In this document: in pieces, positions 23,740 to 33,338 of the stretch
Numbering within the stretch: the stretch's first letter is position 1
Layout: every line of letters begins with the position of its first letter
NCBI RefSeq assembly: GCF_017874395.1
Contig: NZ_JAGGLJ010000002.1
Span: 91,703-155,702, forward strand
Direction of reading: 5' to 3'
DNA length: 64,000 bases
Source of the DNA: Peptoniphilus stercorisuis
Lineage (GTDB): Bacteria; Bacillota; Clostridia; Tissierellales; Peptoniphilaceae
Made by a program: the position numbers and the translations under genes
Notes under the pieces: model-generated
What the model was told of the DNA's origin: nothing
The model's database searches: none
The model's input: the letters and a program-made list of their open reading frames with translations, nothing else

Positions 23740-25980
23740 ATGAAAAATGATGATACAGAAGGAAAAGTTCTTGAAATCTATAATGATCGTGTAAAAGATC
23801 AAAAAATCAAAGTTAAAAAGACTTGGGAAGGAACTCCTTTAAAAGAGATTAAAGTGAAGTTAAATATATTTTCTGCAAGTGATGCTAAAAAAACTGAAAG
23901 TTTAATATTAAATGAAGAAAATAACTGGCAAGGTGAATTTAAAGACTTACCAATTGTAGATAGTAAAGGATTTAAAATTGATTATTCTATAACAGAAGTT
24001 ATTAATGTAGATGGTGAAGAAATAGAATTAAATAATAATGAAGAAAAAGTTATTGAAGGTGTAAAATATAAATCTACTATTAAAGAAGTAAAAAATTCAG
24101 AAGAAAAAATATTAAAAGAATATGAAATAAATAATATAGTTGAAAGTGAAAAACCTTTAGAACCAGAAAAAACAAGTGTTAAAGTTCAAAAAGAGTGGAT
24201 TGGTACAGCTGGGGAAAGTGCAGAAATTATTCTTTTAAAAAATAATGAAGAATATAAAACAGTAGAATTAAATGAAAAAAATAACTGGGAACACGAATTT
24301 AAAGATTTACCAGTTGTAGATAATATAAATGATAGTAATTCAAATATATATTCAATAAAGGAAACTCCTGTAAAGGGATACACAACAACTATTGAAGAAA
24401 TTTCTGTAAATAATTATACAGTTATTAATACAGAAGATATAGAAAAAATTGATCTTACAGTTGAAAAAGTGTGGGTTGGTTTAGAAAAAGAATATGATGG
24501 AGATGTAAATTTAGAGCTTTATAGAAATGGAGAATATTATATTGATGGTGAAAAAGAATATACTATTACTTTAAATAAAAATACAGGATGGAAATATATA
24601 TTTAAAGATTTACCAAAATATGATGAGAATGGCGAAGAATATATATATACAATAGAAGAACCAGGTTTAGATGAAGAAAGATTTAGTGTTGAAGTTTTTA
24701 ATAAAGAAGGTACTGAAAACCATATAATAGTTGAAAACTCAGTAAGATTTAGAGATGTTCATGTTAAAAAAATATGGGAAGGAAAAGTTGGAGAATCTGC
24801 TAAGTTTTTATTATTTGAAGCAGTAAGAGATGAATTTGGAAATTTAGTAAAAAAACCAATTGAAACTGAAACTAAATTTGCAGGAAGAATAAAACTTAAT
24901 AAATATTGTAATTGTAATTGGGAAGGAACTTTTGAAAATATAGAATTTATTGATAAAAATGGATCAAGAAAAGAATATATATTAGAAGAAGAAAAAATTC
25001 CAAACTATGATAGCAAAGTAACTGGAAATGCAGAAGATGGATTTGTAGTTATAAATACATGGAATCCTGAAAAAATAGATATAAATATAACTAAACATTG
25101 GTTGGGTAAAAAATTAGATAAAATTGAAGTATATTTATTAGCTAATGGACAAAGAATTAAGACAATGACTATGGAAAAGAAAGATTGGAATGAAAATGAA
25201 GATTGGAAAGGACAGTTTTCAGATTTAGATAAATATGATGAATTTGGAAATTTAATTTATTATACTGTTGAAGAAAATGTGGAAATTCTTGATGGAAGAT
25301 ATAATGTTTTTATAGAAGGCGATGCAAAAGAAGGATTTAAGATTATAAACTTATCAAATTTTCCAATTAATCCAGGAAAGCCAACTGATCCACCTGAACC
25401 AACTGATCCAGATGATCCAGATGATCCAGATGAACCAGGCAAACCAAACAAACCAGAAAAACCAAACGAACCAAATAAACCAAATAAACCAAACGAACCA
25501 AATGATCCAAATGATCCAAATGAACCAAATAAACCAAATGAACCAAATAAACCAAGTAAACCAAATAAACCAAATAGACCAAGTAAACCAAATAAACCAA
25601 ATAGACCAAGTAAACCAAATAGACCAAGTAAACCAAATGAACCAAATAAACCAAGTAAACCAAATAAACCAAATAGACCAAGTAAACCAAATAAACCAAA
25701 TGAAACTGAACCTTTAAAAAATATAAAAGTAGAGTATCCAAAAGAAGATGATAAAAACTTTAAAGTTAATAATTTTAAGAAGAATAATGAAGATTTAGAT
25801 AAAAGACTTTCTAAGAATTTTAATTCGGAAGAAAATTCAAAGAGCGAATTAAGTATTAATAAATCTAATTTAAAAAATAAACTTCTACCTAAAACAGGTG
25901 TAATGGATATGAAAGTTGTATCTATATTTGGGTTAGCTTTAGTAGCAGCGGCAATGTTTTTATTTAAGAAAAAGAAATAA
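23740..25980 (+). CDS. Adhesin fragment 3: Cna-B repeats, Pro-rich region, LPKTG anchor
   Basis: 746 residues from the first ATG, but the frame is open from 23497 and the missing part is the SpaA domain (LEGVTFELKREDGKE, then YIVKEISAPEGY). Five Cna-B-like repeats start at residues ~24, 144, 237, 338 and 446. Each opens with a V-x-K-x-W motif (for example VKVQKEWIG) and ends in a Y-x-I-x-E-type strand, the pattern expected for isopeptide-linked domains. A PxKPxxP-rich stretch follows (~543-657). The sorting signal LPKTG is at residues 716-720, with a hydrophobic helix and KKKK end. No ribosome-binding site precedes 23740, so this is not a free-standing gene. Confidence 0.75.
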   Translation: MKNDDTEGKVLEIYNDRVKDQKIKVKKTWEGTPLKEIKVKLNIFSASDAKKTESLILNEENNWQGEFKDLPIVDSKGFKIDYSITEVINVDGEEIELNNNEEKVIEGVKYKSTIKEVKNSEEKILKEYEINNIVESEKPLEPEKTSVKVQKEWIGTAGESAEIILLKNNEEYKTVELNEKNNWEHEFKDLPVVDNINDSNSNIYSIKETPVKGYTTTIEEISVNNYTVINTEDIEKIDLTVEKVWVGLEKEYDGDVNLELYRNGEYYIDGEKEYTITLNKNTGWKYIFKDLPKYDENGEEYIYTIEEPGLDEERFSVEVFNKEGTENHIIVENSVRFRDVHVKKIWEGKVGESAKFLLFEAVRDEFGNLVKKPIETETKFAGRIKLNKYCNCNWEGTFENIEFIDKNGSRKEYILEEEKIPNYDSKVTGNAEDGFVVINTWNPEKIDINITKHWLGKKLDKIEVYLLANGQRIKTMTMEKKDWNENEDWKGQFSDLDKYDEFGNLIYYTVEENVEILDGRYNVFIEGDAKEGFKIINLSNFPINPGKPTDPPEPTDPDDPDDPDEPGKPNKPEKPNEPNKPNKPNEPNDPNDPNEPNKPNEPNKPSKPNKPNRPSKPNKPNRPSKPNRPSKPNEPNKPSKPNKPNRPSKPNKPNETEPLKNIKVEYPKEDDKNFKVNNFKKNNEDLDKRLSKNFNSEENSKSELSINKSNLKNKLLPKTGVMDMKVVSIFGLALVAAAMFLFKKKK
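25369..25710 (+). repeat. Degenerate tandem repeat encoding Pro-Asn-Lys/Glu-rich wall spacer
   Basis: Nine-base units of the CCAAATAAA / CCAAGTAAA / CCAAATGAA type, varying every few copies, encode the P-N-K, P-S-K and P-N-E repeats that let the adhesin cross peptidoglycan. Starts with PGKPTDPPEPTDPDDP. Copy number is probably variable between strains. Long shadow frames on both strands here are artefacts of the repeat. Confidence 0.9.
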
Positions 25981-25998
25981 ATATAAGTAGGAGATAAT

Positions 25999-26670
25999 AT
26001 GAGAAGAATTTTAGCTACAATTTTATTAATATCTGGAATACTATTGATAAATAGTGGATTTATAATGAATAACAGAGTAAATAAAAATACTGATGAAATT
26101 TTAGATGAATTTAATAAACTAAGTCTATCTGAAATTAAAGAAGATAATTGCAAAAGTTCTTTTGATTATAGTGAGATAGGCCATATAAATCCAACAAAAA
26201 CTTTTTTAGACTTAGATAAAATAGATAAAAATTCAATTAAAGGTCAAATTGTAATACCAAAATCAAATATAAATTTAGTAATATTTGATGGTATAAGCGA
26301 GAATAAATTACTTGCTGGAGTTTCTACAATGAAAGAAAATCAAATAATGGGAGAAAATAATTATGCTTTGGCAGGACATTATGGAATAAAAGATGAGTTA
26401 TTTCATAATATAGAAAAATTAGAAAATAAAGATATTATTAAAATAACTGACAAAGAAAATATTTATTTTTATGAAGTATATGATAAAGAATCAGTAGATC
26501 CTACAAGAATTGATTTAGTAGAAGATAAAGAGGAGTATAAAGATTCTCCTATAATATCTTTAATGTGTTGTCATTATGAAAATGGAAAAAATACTGGTAA
26601 TAGACTTTTTGTTAAGGGAAAATTAGTTAATGTAGAAAAATATAATAAAGAAAAAATGGAAGCTTTTTAG
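25999..26670 (+). CDS. Class A sortase
   Basis: 223 residues with a single N-terminal membrane anchor (ILATILLISGILLINSGF). Sortases cleave LPXTG and attach the protein to the cell wall. Catalytic residues are visible: His127 in ALAGHYG, Cys191 in SLMCC (the TLxTC-like motif) and Arg202 in NRLFVKG. GIKDELFHNIEKLENKD has the usual class A layout. AGGAGATAAT precedes the ATG. It begins 18 bases after the LPKTG adhesin, its likely main substrate, and has its own terminator. Confidence 0.9.
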   Translation: MRRILATILLISGILLINSGFIMNNRVNKNTDEILDEFNKLSLSEIKEDNCKSSFDYSEIGHINPTKTFLDLDKIDKNSIKGQIVIPKSNINLVIFDGISENKLLAGVSTMKENQIMGENNYALAGHYGIKDELFHNIEKLENKDIIKITDKENIYFYEVYDKESVDPTRIDLVEDKEEYKDSPIISLMCCHYENGKNTGNRLFVKGKLVNVEKYNKEKMEAF

Positions 26671-26681
26671 CTTCTATTTTT
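26659..26681 (+). terminator. Terminator of the adhesin-sortase operon
   Basis: GAAGCT / AGCTTC stem, TTTT loop and a T run, overlapping the sortase stop codon. Confidence 0.8.
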
Positions 26682-26740
26682 TTATTTATATATCTTGTAT
26701 ATATCTGTAATATGTAATATATTAAAATAGAGGTGATACT

Positions 26741-28930
26741 TTGGCTTACCTATTAATAGCGACTATTTTAGGAGTTTTTCTAGGAAGATTTAATATAAAT
26801 TTTTATTTTTTATTATTTACTATATTAAGTAGTTTATTTTTATTTTTTAAATCTTATAGTGAAAAGAATAAAACTATTTTTTTATTTGTTTTTATTATAG
26901 CTTTTGCTGCTTTAGATACGAATGTTGAAAGTATGGAAAAGTATAGTGAAAATCAACTAATCAAAGACAATTTTATTATTTTATCTAAGAAAGATAATAA
27001 TTATATAATTAAAGAAAATAGTTTATTAGGAGATAAGTATAAGATATATTCAGATAAATCATTTAAAATAGGAGATGAAATTACTTTAGAAGCTAGAGTC
27101 AAAAACTTTGATAGTAAGATGAACTATTATGGAGTAGATTATAAAAAATATTATTTAAGTAATGGTATTAAATCAAAGTTTAAAGTTTTAAATATAGAAA
27201 AGACAGAAAATATTAGTTTTACTGGAAAAATTCAAGAAAAATTTATTAGTAGAGTAAACTCTAGCTTAGACTATTATTTAAGTAAGAGAAATAGTAATTT
27301 AATGAAATCTATTTTACTTGCAGATACTTTTTATATGGAAGATGAGGATATTGAGTATTTTAGAAATATTGGAATATCTCATATACTTGCGCTTTCAGGA
27401 TTACATATTATGATAATAATTTATTTTGTAGATTATTTTTTTAAATATTTTATTAAATCAAAGATTAAAAGAAGAGTATTTTCATCTATTTTAATATTTA
27501 TATATTTATTTTTTCTAGGATTTCCAGTAGGTGGGCTTCGAGCTTTTATTATGTCTATTACTTTATTTTTTAGTTTTTTATATAAGAAAAAGTATAGTAG
27601 TTTAAATGCATTATGTTTAAGTGCAATAGTATTAATTTTAATAAATCCAAATATAATATATTCAGTATCTTTTTTATTTTCATTTACATCAGTTTTATCT
27701 ATTAATTTATTTTACGGAAGAATAAAAAGTAATTTTAGAGATAATTTTTTATTAGATTCTTTAATACTTACATTCTCTGCAAGTATTTTAATGTTGCCTT
27801 TAAATTTATATTTTTTTGAAGAATTTAGTATTTTAAGTTTTATTTCAAATGTACTTATTATTCCTATAATAAGCCTTGCTATAATTTTATCTTTTGTTAT
27901 TGTTATATTTAGTTTTTTAGCTATAATAATAAGTCCTTTTTTAAATTTAATTCTCAATTTATCTTTTTATTTAATTGAAATAGTTAATGATTATTCTTTT
28001 TTAAAATTAAGTTTTTATAGTTTTAATATTTATTTTGTAATAATTTATTATGTTATAATATTTATTATATTTAATAGTGAAAAATTAAGAGATTTTTATC
28101 TTTTAAAGGATTTATTAAAGTTTTATATGATATTTTGTTTTGTATTTTTATTAATATTTAATTATGTAGATTATAATACTTTAAAGGTTGATTTTTTATA
28201 TGTGGATCAAGGAGATTCTTCTTTAATTTCTTATAGGGGAAAGTATTATTTAGTTGATACAGGAGGATATTATGGAGAAAATTATTCACCTGGGAAAATC
28301 TATACTAGAGAGTATTTAAGAGGACAGAATATAAAGGAAATTGAGGCTCTTTTTATTTCTCATTTTGATGAGGATCATTGTGAAGGAGTACTTGATTTAA
28401 TTGATGATATTAAGTTTAATAGAATATATATTTCATATATTGATGATAATTATATTTTAAGAGAAATACTAAATAAAGGTATTAAGACAATTTTACTTAA
28501 GAAGGACAATTTAATAAAATTAGATGATAATACATTTTTTAAAGTGCATTTAGATTCTTCTAATTATAAAAATCCAAATGATAGATCTTTGGTTTTGTCT
28601 TTAAATCATTTTAATAATAGTATTTTATATACAGGGGATATTTCTAATAAGGTAGATAATAATATCAGGGGAAGATTTAATATACTAAAGGTTGCTCATC
28701 ATGGTGCTAGTGACAGCTCATCAGAGGCTTTTTTAGATGAGATTACACCAAAGGAGGCCGTTATATCTTGCGGGATAGATAATCCCTACAATCACCCTAA
28801 AGATGATCTTTTAGAAAGGCTAAACAATAGGGGTATTAATACTTTTATAACTTCAAAAAATGGACAGATAAGATTTGTATTTAATAAAGATAAATATTAT
28901 ATAAAAACTTTTAAGGATAATAGAGAATGA
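26741..28930 (+). CDS. comEC: ComEC/Rec2-type DNA uptake channel
   Basis: 729 residues. It moves single-stranded DNA across the membrane during transformation. Hydrophobic segments at the N-terminus and an OB-like region are followed by the Competence domain (ISHILALSGLHIMIIIYFVDY at ~213-233, then GFPVGGLRAFIMS). The C-terminal third is a metallo-beta-lactamase-like domain: VDQGDSSLISYRGKYYLVDTG, FISHFDEDHCEG and KVAHHGASDSSS. Start is TTG 26741 behind AGAGGTGAT. The gene looks intact. It is followed 7 bases later by holA, as in many Firmicutes. Whether the organism is naturally transformable depends on genes outside this window. Confidence 0.93.
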   Translation: MAYLLIATILGVFLGRFNINFYFLLFTILSSLFLFFKSYSEKNKTIFLFVFIIAFAALDTNVESMEKYSENQLIKDNFIILSKKDNNYIIKENSLLGDKYKIYSDKSFKIGDEITLEARVKNFDSKMNYYGVDYKKYYLSNGIKSKFKVLNIEKTENISFTGKIQEKFISRVNSSLDYYLSKRNSNLMKSILLADTFYMEDEDIEYFRNIGISHILALSGLHIMIIIYFVDYFFKYFIKSKIKRRVFSSILIFIYLFFLGFPVGGLRAFIMSITLFFSFLYKKKYSSLNALCLSAIVLILINPNIIYSVSFLFSFTSVLSINLFYGRIKSNFRDNFLLDSLILTFSASILMLPLNLYFFEEFSILSFISNVLIIPIISLAIILSFVIVIFSFLAIIISPFLNLILNLSFYLIEIVNDYSFLKLSFYSFNIYFVIIYYVIIFIIFNSEKLRDFYLLKDLLKFYMIFCFVFLLIFNYVDYNTLKVDFLYVDQGDSSLISYRGKYYLVDTGGYYGENYSPGKIYTREYLRGQNIKEIEALFISHFDEDHCEGVLDLIDDIKFNRIYISYIDDNYILREILNKGIKTILLKKDNLIKLDDNTFFKVHLDSSNYKNPNDRSLVLSLNHFNNSILYTGDISNKVDNNIRGRFNILKVAHHGASDSSSEAFLDEITPKEAVISCGIDNPYNHPKDDLLERLNNRGINTFITSKNGQIRFVFNKDKYYIKTFKDNRE

Positions 28931-28937
28931 GGGAAAG

Positions 28938-29939
28938 ATGGATTATAAAGAAATATATAAAAACGAGTTAAGTGGAGCTTATTTATTTTATGGAATAGAG
29001 AAATTATTAATAGATAATGCTTGTGATTATATTGTAAAAAAATATATAAATAATGGTATGGAAATTTTTAATTTGACGAATTTTGAAGGTAAGGATTTAG
29101 ATGCAAAGGATATAATGTCTGCTTGTGAAACTCTTCCAGTAATGAATGAAAAAAGAGTTATATTTGTAAAGGATGTTGCGGCTTTTTCTGAAAATGTATC
29201 TGATGAATTTTATGATTTTTTAGATAATTTGGCAGATTATGTAATAATAATATTTTTAGATACTAATGATAATTTAAATAAGGTTAAGAAGTTTTATAAG
29301 TATTTTTCTAAGAGAAAGAGAAATGTTGAGTTTACACAGTTAAAGGGAAGAGATATTTATAAATTTGTAGAGGGATATATTGCAAGAAAAAATAAAAAAA
29401 TCTACAATGTAGATCTTAGCTATTTAATATCAAAGTCTTCTTATGGATCTAGAAATGTTGATATATCACTATATGATTTAAAAAATGAGATTGATAAAAT
29501 TATTGCTCTTACTAAGACTGACACTATTACAAGAGAGATTATAGATTCTTCTTTGACAGAAAATACAGATACTAATATATTTATGTTTTTAGATGCAATG
29601 TGTGAAAGGGATACGGAAAAAGCTTTAATTGAGTTTAGAAATTTACATTCATTAAATGAGCCAATTCAAAAAATATTATTTATGCTAACAAGACAGGTTA
29701 GGCTTTTGATAATTTATAAAACTCTTTCTTTTGCTCGTTATAGGGAGTCTGATATTATGTCTGAAATGGGCGTTAAAAAGTATGAGTATTCAAAGATACA
29801 AAGATTTTCAAGGAATTTTAAATTGGAATTTTTATATGATTTTTATAAAATGATTTTAGAATTTGATGAAAAAATTAAGACTTCTAGTGGAGAAGACTTA
29901 ATTTTATTTGAAATGTTAATTGTAAAATTCACTAGTTAA
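28938..29939 (+). CDS. holA: DNA polymerase III delta subunit
   Basis: 333 residues, the clamp-loader subunit that opens the beta ring. Recognised by the N-terminal ELSGAYLFYGIEKLLIDNA, the LPVMNEKRVIFVKDV block (residues ~64-78) and VIIIFLDT, and by its position after comEC and opposite rpsT, as in Bacillus. It has no P-loop, as expected for delta. GAGGGAAAG precedes the ATG. Confidence 0.9.
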   Translation: MDYKEIYKNELSGAYLFYGIEKLLIDNACDYIVKKYINNGMEIFNLTNFEGKDLDAKDIMSACETLPVMNEKRVIFVKDVAAFSENVSDEFYDFLDNLADYVIIIFLDTNDNLNKVKKFYKYFSKRKRNVEFTQLKGRDIYKFVEGYIARKNKKIYNVDLSYLISKSSYGSRNVDISLYDLKNEIDKIIALTKTDTITREIIDSSLTENTDTNIFMFLDAMCERDTEKALIEFRNLHSLNEPIQKILFMLTRQVRLLIIYKTLSFARYRESDIMSEMGVKKYEYSKIQRFSRNFKLEFLYDFYKMILEFDEKIKTSSGEDLILFEMLIVKFTS

Positions 29940-29947
29940 AATAAAAA

Positions 29948-29985
29948 AAGTTAATAAAAACTTCCGTAGAAGCTTTTATTAACTT
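29948..29985. terminator. Bidirectional terminator between holA and rpsT
   Basis: AAGTTAATAAAAACTTC pairs with GAAGCTTTTATTAACTT with one mismatch around a small loop. A's lie on one side and T's on the other, and it reaches into the rpsT stop codon. Confidence 0.8.
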
Positions 29986-30242
29986 GCTTTGTTTAGCTTA
30001 GTAGCTAAAGCTGACATTTTTCTTGCTGCTGCATTTTTATGCATAACATTTTTGTTTGTAGCATTTTTAAGTTTACTGTCAACAAGTCTTAGTAATTCTC
30101 TTGCTTCATCTATATTTCCTGCATTTAAAGCTGCTTCGAATTTTTTGATAGAAGTTTTAACTTCAGTTTTAACCATTTTATTACGAGCATTATTTTTATT
30201 TGCAACATCTATTCTTTTAATAGCTGATTTAATATTTGCCAT
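29979..30242 (-). CDS. rpsT: 30S ribosomal protein S20
   Basis: 87 residues, lysine- and alanine-rich, MANIKSAIKRIDVANKNNAR at the start and a helical body ending KMSALATKLNKAS. ATG 30242 follows GGAGGTGAATTAC; the five-residue upstream extension overlaps that site and is not used. It faces holA, the usual neighbour in Firmicutes. Confidence 0.96.
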   Translation of the reverse strand: MANIKSAIKRIDVANKNNARNKMVKTEVKTSIKKFEAALNAGNIDEARELLRLVDSKLKNATNKNVMHKNAAARKMSALATKLNKAS

Positions 30243-30315
30243 GTAATTCACCTCCAACGTTTCATTGACTTCTAGTATTTTATCATTATTTATACCTCAA
30301 TGCAAGAGTTTATTC

Positions 30316-31482
30316 TTAAAGTTGAATAAAATCAAGCTCTACGAGATTTGATAGATCAAAGCCCTTTTTAGTTAAATAAAGATTTTTACCACTATTTATT
30401 AGTAGATTATTTTTAATGTTTTTTTCAATTTCTTTTTTATAATAATTTTCAACATCAATATTATATCTTAAGTTTATATCTTTAATATTTATTCCCCTAT
30501 TTGTTCTAAGTCCCATAATCATATATTCATTTATTCTATCTTTTTTAGAAAGAGTTTCATAGTCTAATATTGGAAGTTTTAAATCTTCTAAATTATCTAT
30601 ATAATCTTTAAAATTATTGTGATTATAGTATCTAATATTATCAATATTTGAATGTGATGAAGCTCCTAGACCAATATAATTATCAAGATGCCAATATCTT
30701 AAATTATGTTTTGAATACATATCTTTTTTTGCAAAGTTTGAAATTTCATATTGATTATAATTTAGTTTTTCAAGTTCTTTTACTATATAGTGATACATTT
30801 TTCTATCTTCATCTTCATTAGGAAAAATATCAAATTTATTGCTATATAGTTTTTCCATTAAAGTATTTTCTTCAATAATTAAAGAATAATAGGATATATG
30901 AGAAGGATTTAATTCTTTTATATATTTAATTGATTCTTCTATATCACTAAATTTTTGGTAGGGAAGGGCTAGCATAAGATCAAAGCTAAAGTTTTTTATA
31001 TTATATTTTTTAAATAAATTAATAGCTTTTAGAATATCATCTTTTTTATGAACTCTGCCAATGGATTTTAAAATATTATTATTAAAACTTTGAGCACCCA
31101 TAGAAAATCTATTTATTTTTGCAAGTAAATAGTCTTTTAATTTTTCTTCATTTAGTGAATTAGGATTTACCTCTATGGTTATTTCTGCATCATGAGATAA
31201 ATTAATTACTTTATAGAGTTTATTTAATAGGTCTAATATATATTTAGAATCAATTGCAGATGGTGTTCCACCACCAATAAATATACTTACGACTTCTTTA
31301 TCTTTAAGAAAATCACTATATAAATCAATTTCTTTATTAAGTGCTAAAAAATAATTTTCAACTACTTCTTCATTTAAAAGGGAAGAGTAAAAATCACAAT
31401 AGTAGCATCTTGATTCACAAAAGGGAATATGAATATATATTGAAATATCTTTTTTATTTGTATTTAATAAGTTTAAATTCAT
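30316..31482 (-). CDS. hemW: Radical SAM heme chaperone HemW (CPO III-like)
   Basis: About 388 residues. Radical SAM cluster motif CESRCYYCDF (CX3CX2C, near residue 22), SAM-binding GGGTPSAI and EVNPNSL, then FSMGAQSFN and a C-terminal HemW domain with NLRYWHLDNYIGLGASSHS. HemW proteins bind and transfer heme rather than oxidise coproporphyrinogen, although old annotations call them HemN. ATG 31482 has only a weak ribosome-binding site; a GTG lies three codons upstream. lepA precedes it but ends in a terminator. Confidence 0.9.
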   Translation of the reverse strand: MNLNLLNTNKKDISIYIHIPFCESRCYYCDFYSSLLNEEVVENYFLALNKEIDLYSDFLKDKEVVSIFIGGGTPSAIDSKYILDLLNKLYKVINLSHDAEITIEVNPNSLNEEKLKDYLLAKINRFSMGAQSFNNNILKSIGRVHKKDDILKAINLFKKYNIKNFSFDLMLALPYQKFSDIEESIKYIKELNPSHISYYSLIIEENTLMEKLYSNKFDIFPNEDEDRKMYHYIVKELEKLNYNQYEISNFAKKDMYSKHNLRYWHLDNYIGLGASSHSNIDNIRYYNHNNFKDYIDNLEDLKLPILDYETLSKKDRINEYMIMGLRTNRGINIKDINLRYNIDVENYYKKEIEKNIKNNLLINSGKNLYLTKKGFDLSNLVELDFIQL

Positions 31483-31504
31483 AGTTATCACATTTAATAA
31501 AAAG

Positions 31505-31524
31505 AAGCATGACTAAGCATGCTT
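31505..31524 (-). terminator. Terminator of the lepB-lepB-lepA operon
   Basis: AAGCATG / CATGCTT stem with a 6-base loop; on the minus strand it is followed by CTTTTTATT. Confidence 0.7.
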
Positions 31525-31526
31525 TT

Positions 31527-33338
31527 TTATTTATCCTCATCATATTTTAAAACAGTTAAGAATGCTTCTTGTGGAACTTCAACTTCTCCAACCATTCTCA
31601 TACGTTTTTTACCTTCTTTTTGTTTTTCAAGAAGTTTTCTCTTTCTTGAAATATCTCCACCATAACATTTTGCAAGAACGTCTTTTCTAAGTGCTCTAAT
31701 AGTTTCTCTTGCAATGATTTTATTTCCAACAGATGCTTGAATTGGAATTGCAAATTGATGTCTTGGTATTACATCTGTAAGTTTTTCACAAATTCTTCTA
31801 CCTTTATTATAAGCAGTAGATTCATGTACGATAATAGAAAAGGCATCTACAATATTTCCATTTATAAGAATATCAAGTTTAACAAGTTCTGATTGTTGAT
31901 ATCCAATTAGTTCATAGTCATAAGATGCATATCCACGTGTTTTTGATTTTAATGCATCAAAGAAGTCATAAATAACTTCATTTAGTGGAAGGTCATATTT
32001 TACTATAACTCTAGTTTCTTCTAAGTATGTCATATCTATAAATGTTCCACGTCTATTTTGACAAAGTTCCATTATAGTTCCTACATATTCTTTAGGTGTC
32101 ATTATTTCAGCTCTTACAATTGGCTCTTCCATATATGCTATTTCAGTTGTGTCTGGAAGATTTGTTGGATTTTGAATTTCAATTACTTCGCCATCATTTT
32201 TTGTAACTTTATAAATTACTGATGGAGCAGTAGTTATAATATCAAGGTCAAATTCTCTTTCAAGTCTTTCTTGAATAATCTCCATGTGTAAAAGTCCTAA
32301 AAATCCACATCTAAAACCAAAGCCAAGTGCTGCTGATGTTTCTGCTTCAAATACAAGTGCTGCGTCATTTACTTGTAGTTTTTCAAGGGCTTCACGAACA
32401 TCTGTGTATTCTTCACCTTCTCCAGGATAAACACCACAATACACCATAGGTACTACTTTTTTATATCCAGGGAAGGGGTCTTTTGTAGGTGATTTTATTG
32501 ATGTAATAGTATCACCAACATTTGCTTCTTTTACATTTTTAATACTTGCTGTAATATATCCAACATCGCCTGCAGATAATTTATCAAGTGCCACATGTGA
32601 TGATGTTACAACTCCAACTTCAACAACTTCAAATTTCTTTTTAGTTGCCATCATTATAATTTCATCACCAGGTTTAACTTCACCATCTTTAACTCTTACA
32701 TAGCATATAACTCCTTTATATGTATCATAAAATGAGTCAAATATAAGTGCTTTAAGTGGAGCTTTTTCATCTCCTGATGGAGCTGGTACATCGCTTACTA
32801 TTTTTTCTAATACATCTTCAATTCCAATGCCTTTTTTTGCAGAAATTAAAGGTGCATTTTCTGTATCTATTCCTATAACATCTTCTATTTCTTGTTTTAT
32901 TTCATCAGGTCTTGCACTAGGAAGGTCAATTTTATTAATAATTGGCACAAGTTCTAAGTCTTGATCTAAAGCAAGATATACATTTCCTAAAGTCTGTGCT
33001 TCAATACCTTGAGTTGCATCGACTATTACAAGTGCACCTTCACAAGCGGCAAGAGAACGTGAAACTTCATAGTTAAAATCCACATGACCTGGAGTGTCTA
33101 TTAAGTTAAATGTATATTCATTTCCGTCTTTTGCCTTATAAACTAATCTTACTGCTTTAAGTTTTATGGTGATGCCTCTTTCTCTTTCAAGATCCATAGA
33201 ATCAAGAACTTGAGATTCCATTTCTCTTTTTGTAAGCATACCTGTCTTTTCGATTAATCTATCAGCAAGTGTTGATTTTCCATGATCTATATGGGCTATT
33301 ATTGAAAAGTTTCTAATATAATCTTGTCTATTTGCCAT
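31527..33338 (-). CDS. lepA: Elongation factor 4 (LepA)
   Basis: 603 residues, full length. A ribosomal back-translocase-like GTPase. GTP-binding motifs: [14 protein letters not shown] (G1), RERGITIK (G2), DTPGHVDF (G3), NKIDLP (G4) and SAKKG (G5). LepA-specific C-terminal domain ends with [30 protein letters not shown] precedes the ATG, which overlaps the end of the signal peptidase gene by 11 bases. Confidence 0.97.
   Translation of the reverse strand: MANRQDYIRNFSIIAHIDHGKSTLADRLIEKTGMLTKREMESQVLDSMDLERERGITIKLKAVRLVYKAKDGNEYTFNLIDTPGHVDFNYEVSRSLAACEGALVIVDATQGIEAQTLGNVYLALDQDLELVPIINKIDLPSARPDEIKQEIEDVIGIDTENAPLISAKKGIGIEDVLEKIVSDVPAPSGDEKAPLKALIFDSFYDTYKGVICYVRVKDGEVKPGDEIIMMATKKKFEVVEVGVVTSSHVALDKLSAGDVGYITASIKNVKEANVGDTITSIKSPTKDPFPGYKKVVPMVYCGVYPGEGEEYTDVREALEKLQVNDAALVFEAETSAALGFGFRCGFLGLLHMEIIQERLEREFDLDIITTAPSVIYKVTKNDGEVIEIQNPTNLPDTTEIAYMEEPIVRAEIMTPKEYVGTIMELCQNRRGTFIDMTYLEETRVIVKYDLPLNEVIYDFFDALKSKTRGYASYDYELIGYQQSELVKLDILINGNIVDAFSIIVHESTAYNKGRRICEKLTDVIPRHQFAIPIQASVGNKIIARETIRALRKDVLAKCYGGDISRKRKLLEKQKEGKKRMRMVGEVEVPQEAFLTVLKYDEDK

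Larger units (their letters stand above)
22206..25980 (+). pseudogene. LPXTG cell-wall adhesin, one gene broken by two A7-tract frameshifts
   Basis: Restoring one A in each of two A7 runs (22453-22459 and 23495-23501) joins three reading frames into a single protein of about 1,258 residues. Its order is: signal peptide; acidic Glu/Asp-rich stretch; MSCRAMM-like adhesion region; SpaA-type domain (bases ~23500-23790); five Cna-B-type repeats; Pro-rich wall-spanning region; LPKTG sorting signal, hydrophobic helix and KKKK tail. The SpaA domain is only readable after the second correction and has no stop codon. A class A sortase gene follows 18 bases later. The A7 breaks may be mutations, phase-variable switches, slippage sites or sequencing errors. 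Confidence 0.85.

Noticed and set aside
25412..25717. CRISPR-like periodicity in the proline-rich part of the adhesin
   Set aside because: Nine-base coding repeats with no spacers or cas genes; this is the wall-spanning region.
25260..26153. Long minus-strand open frame full of Leu/Phe/Gly repeats opposite the adhesin
   Set aside because: It is a mirror of the 9-base Pro/Asn repeat (no stop codons arise in such repeats). No ribosome-binding site and no recognisable domain.
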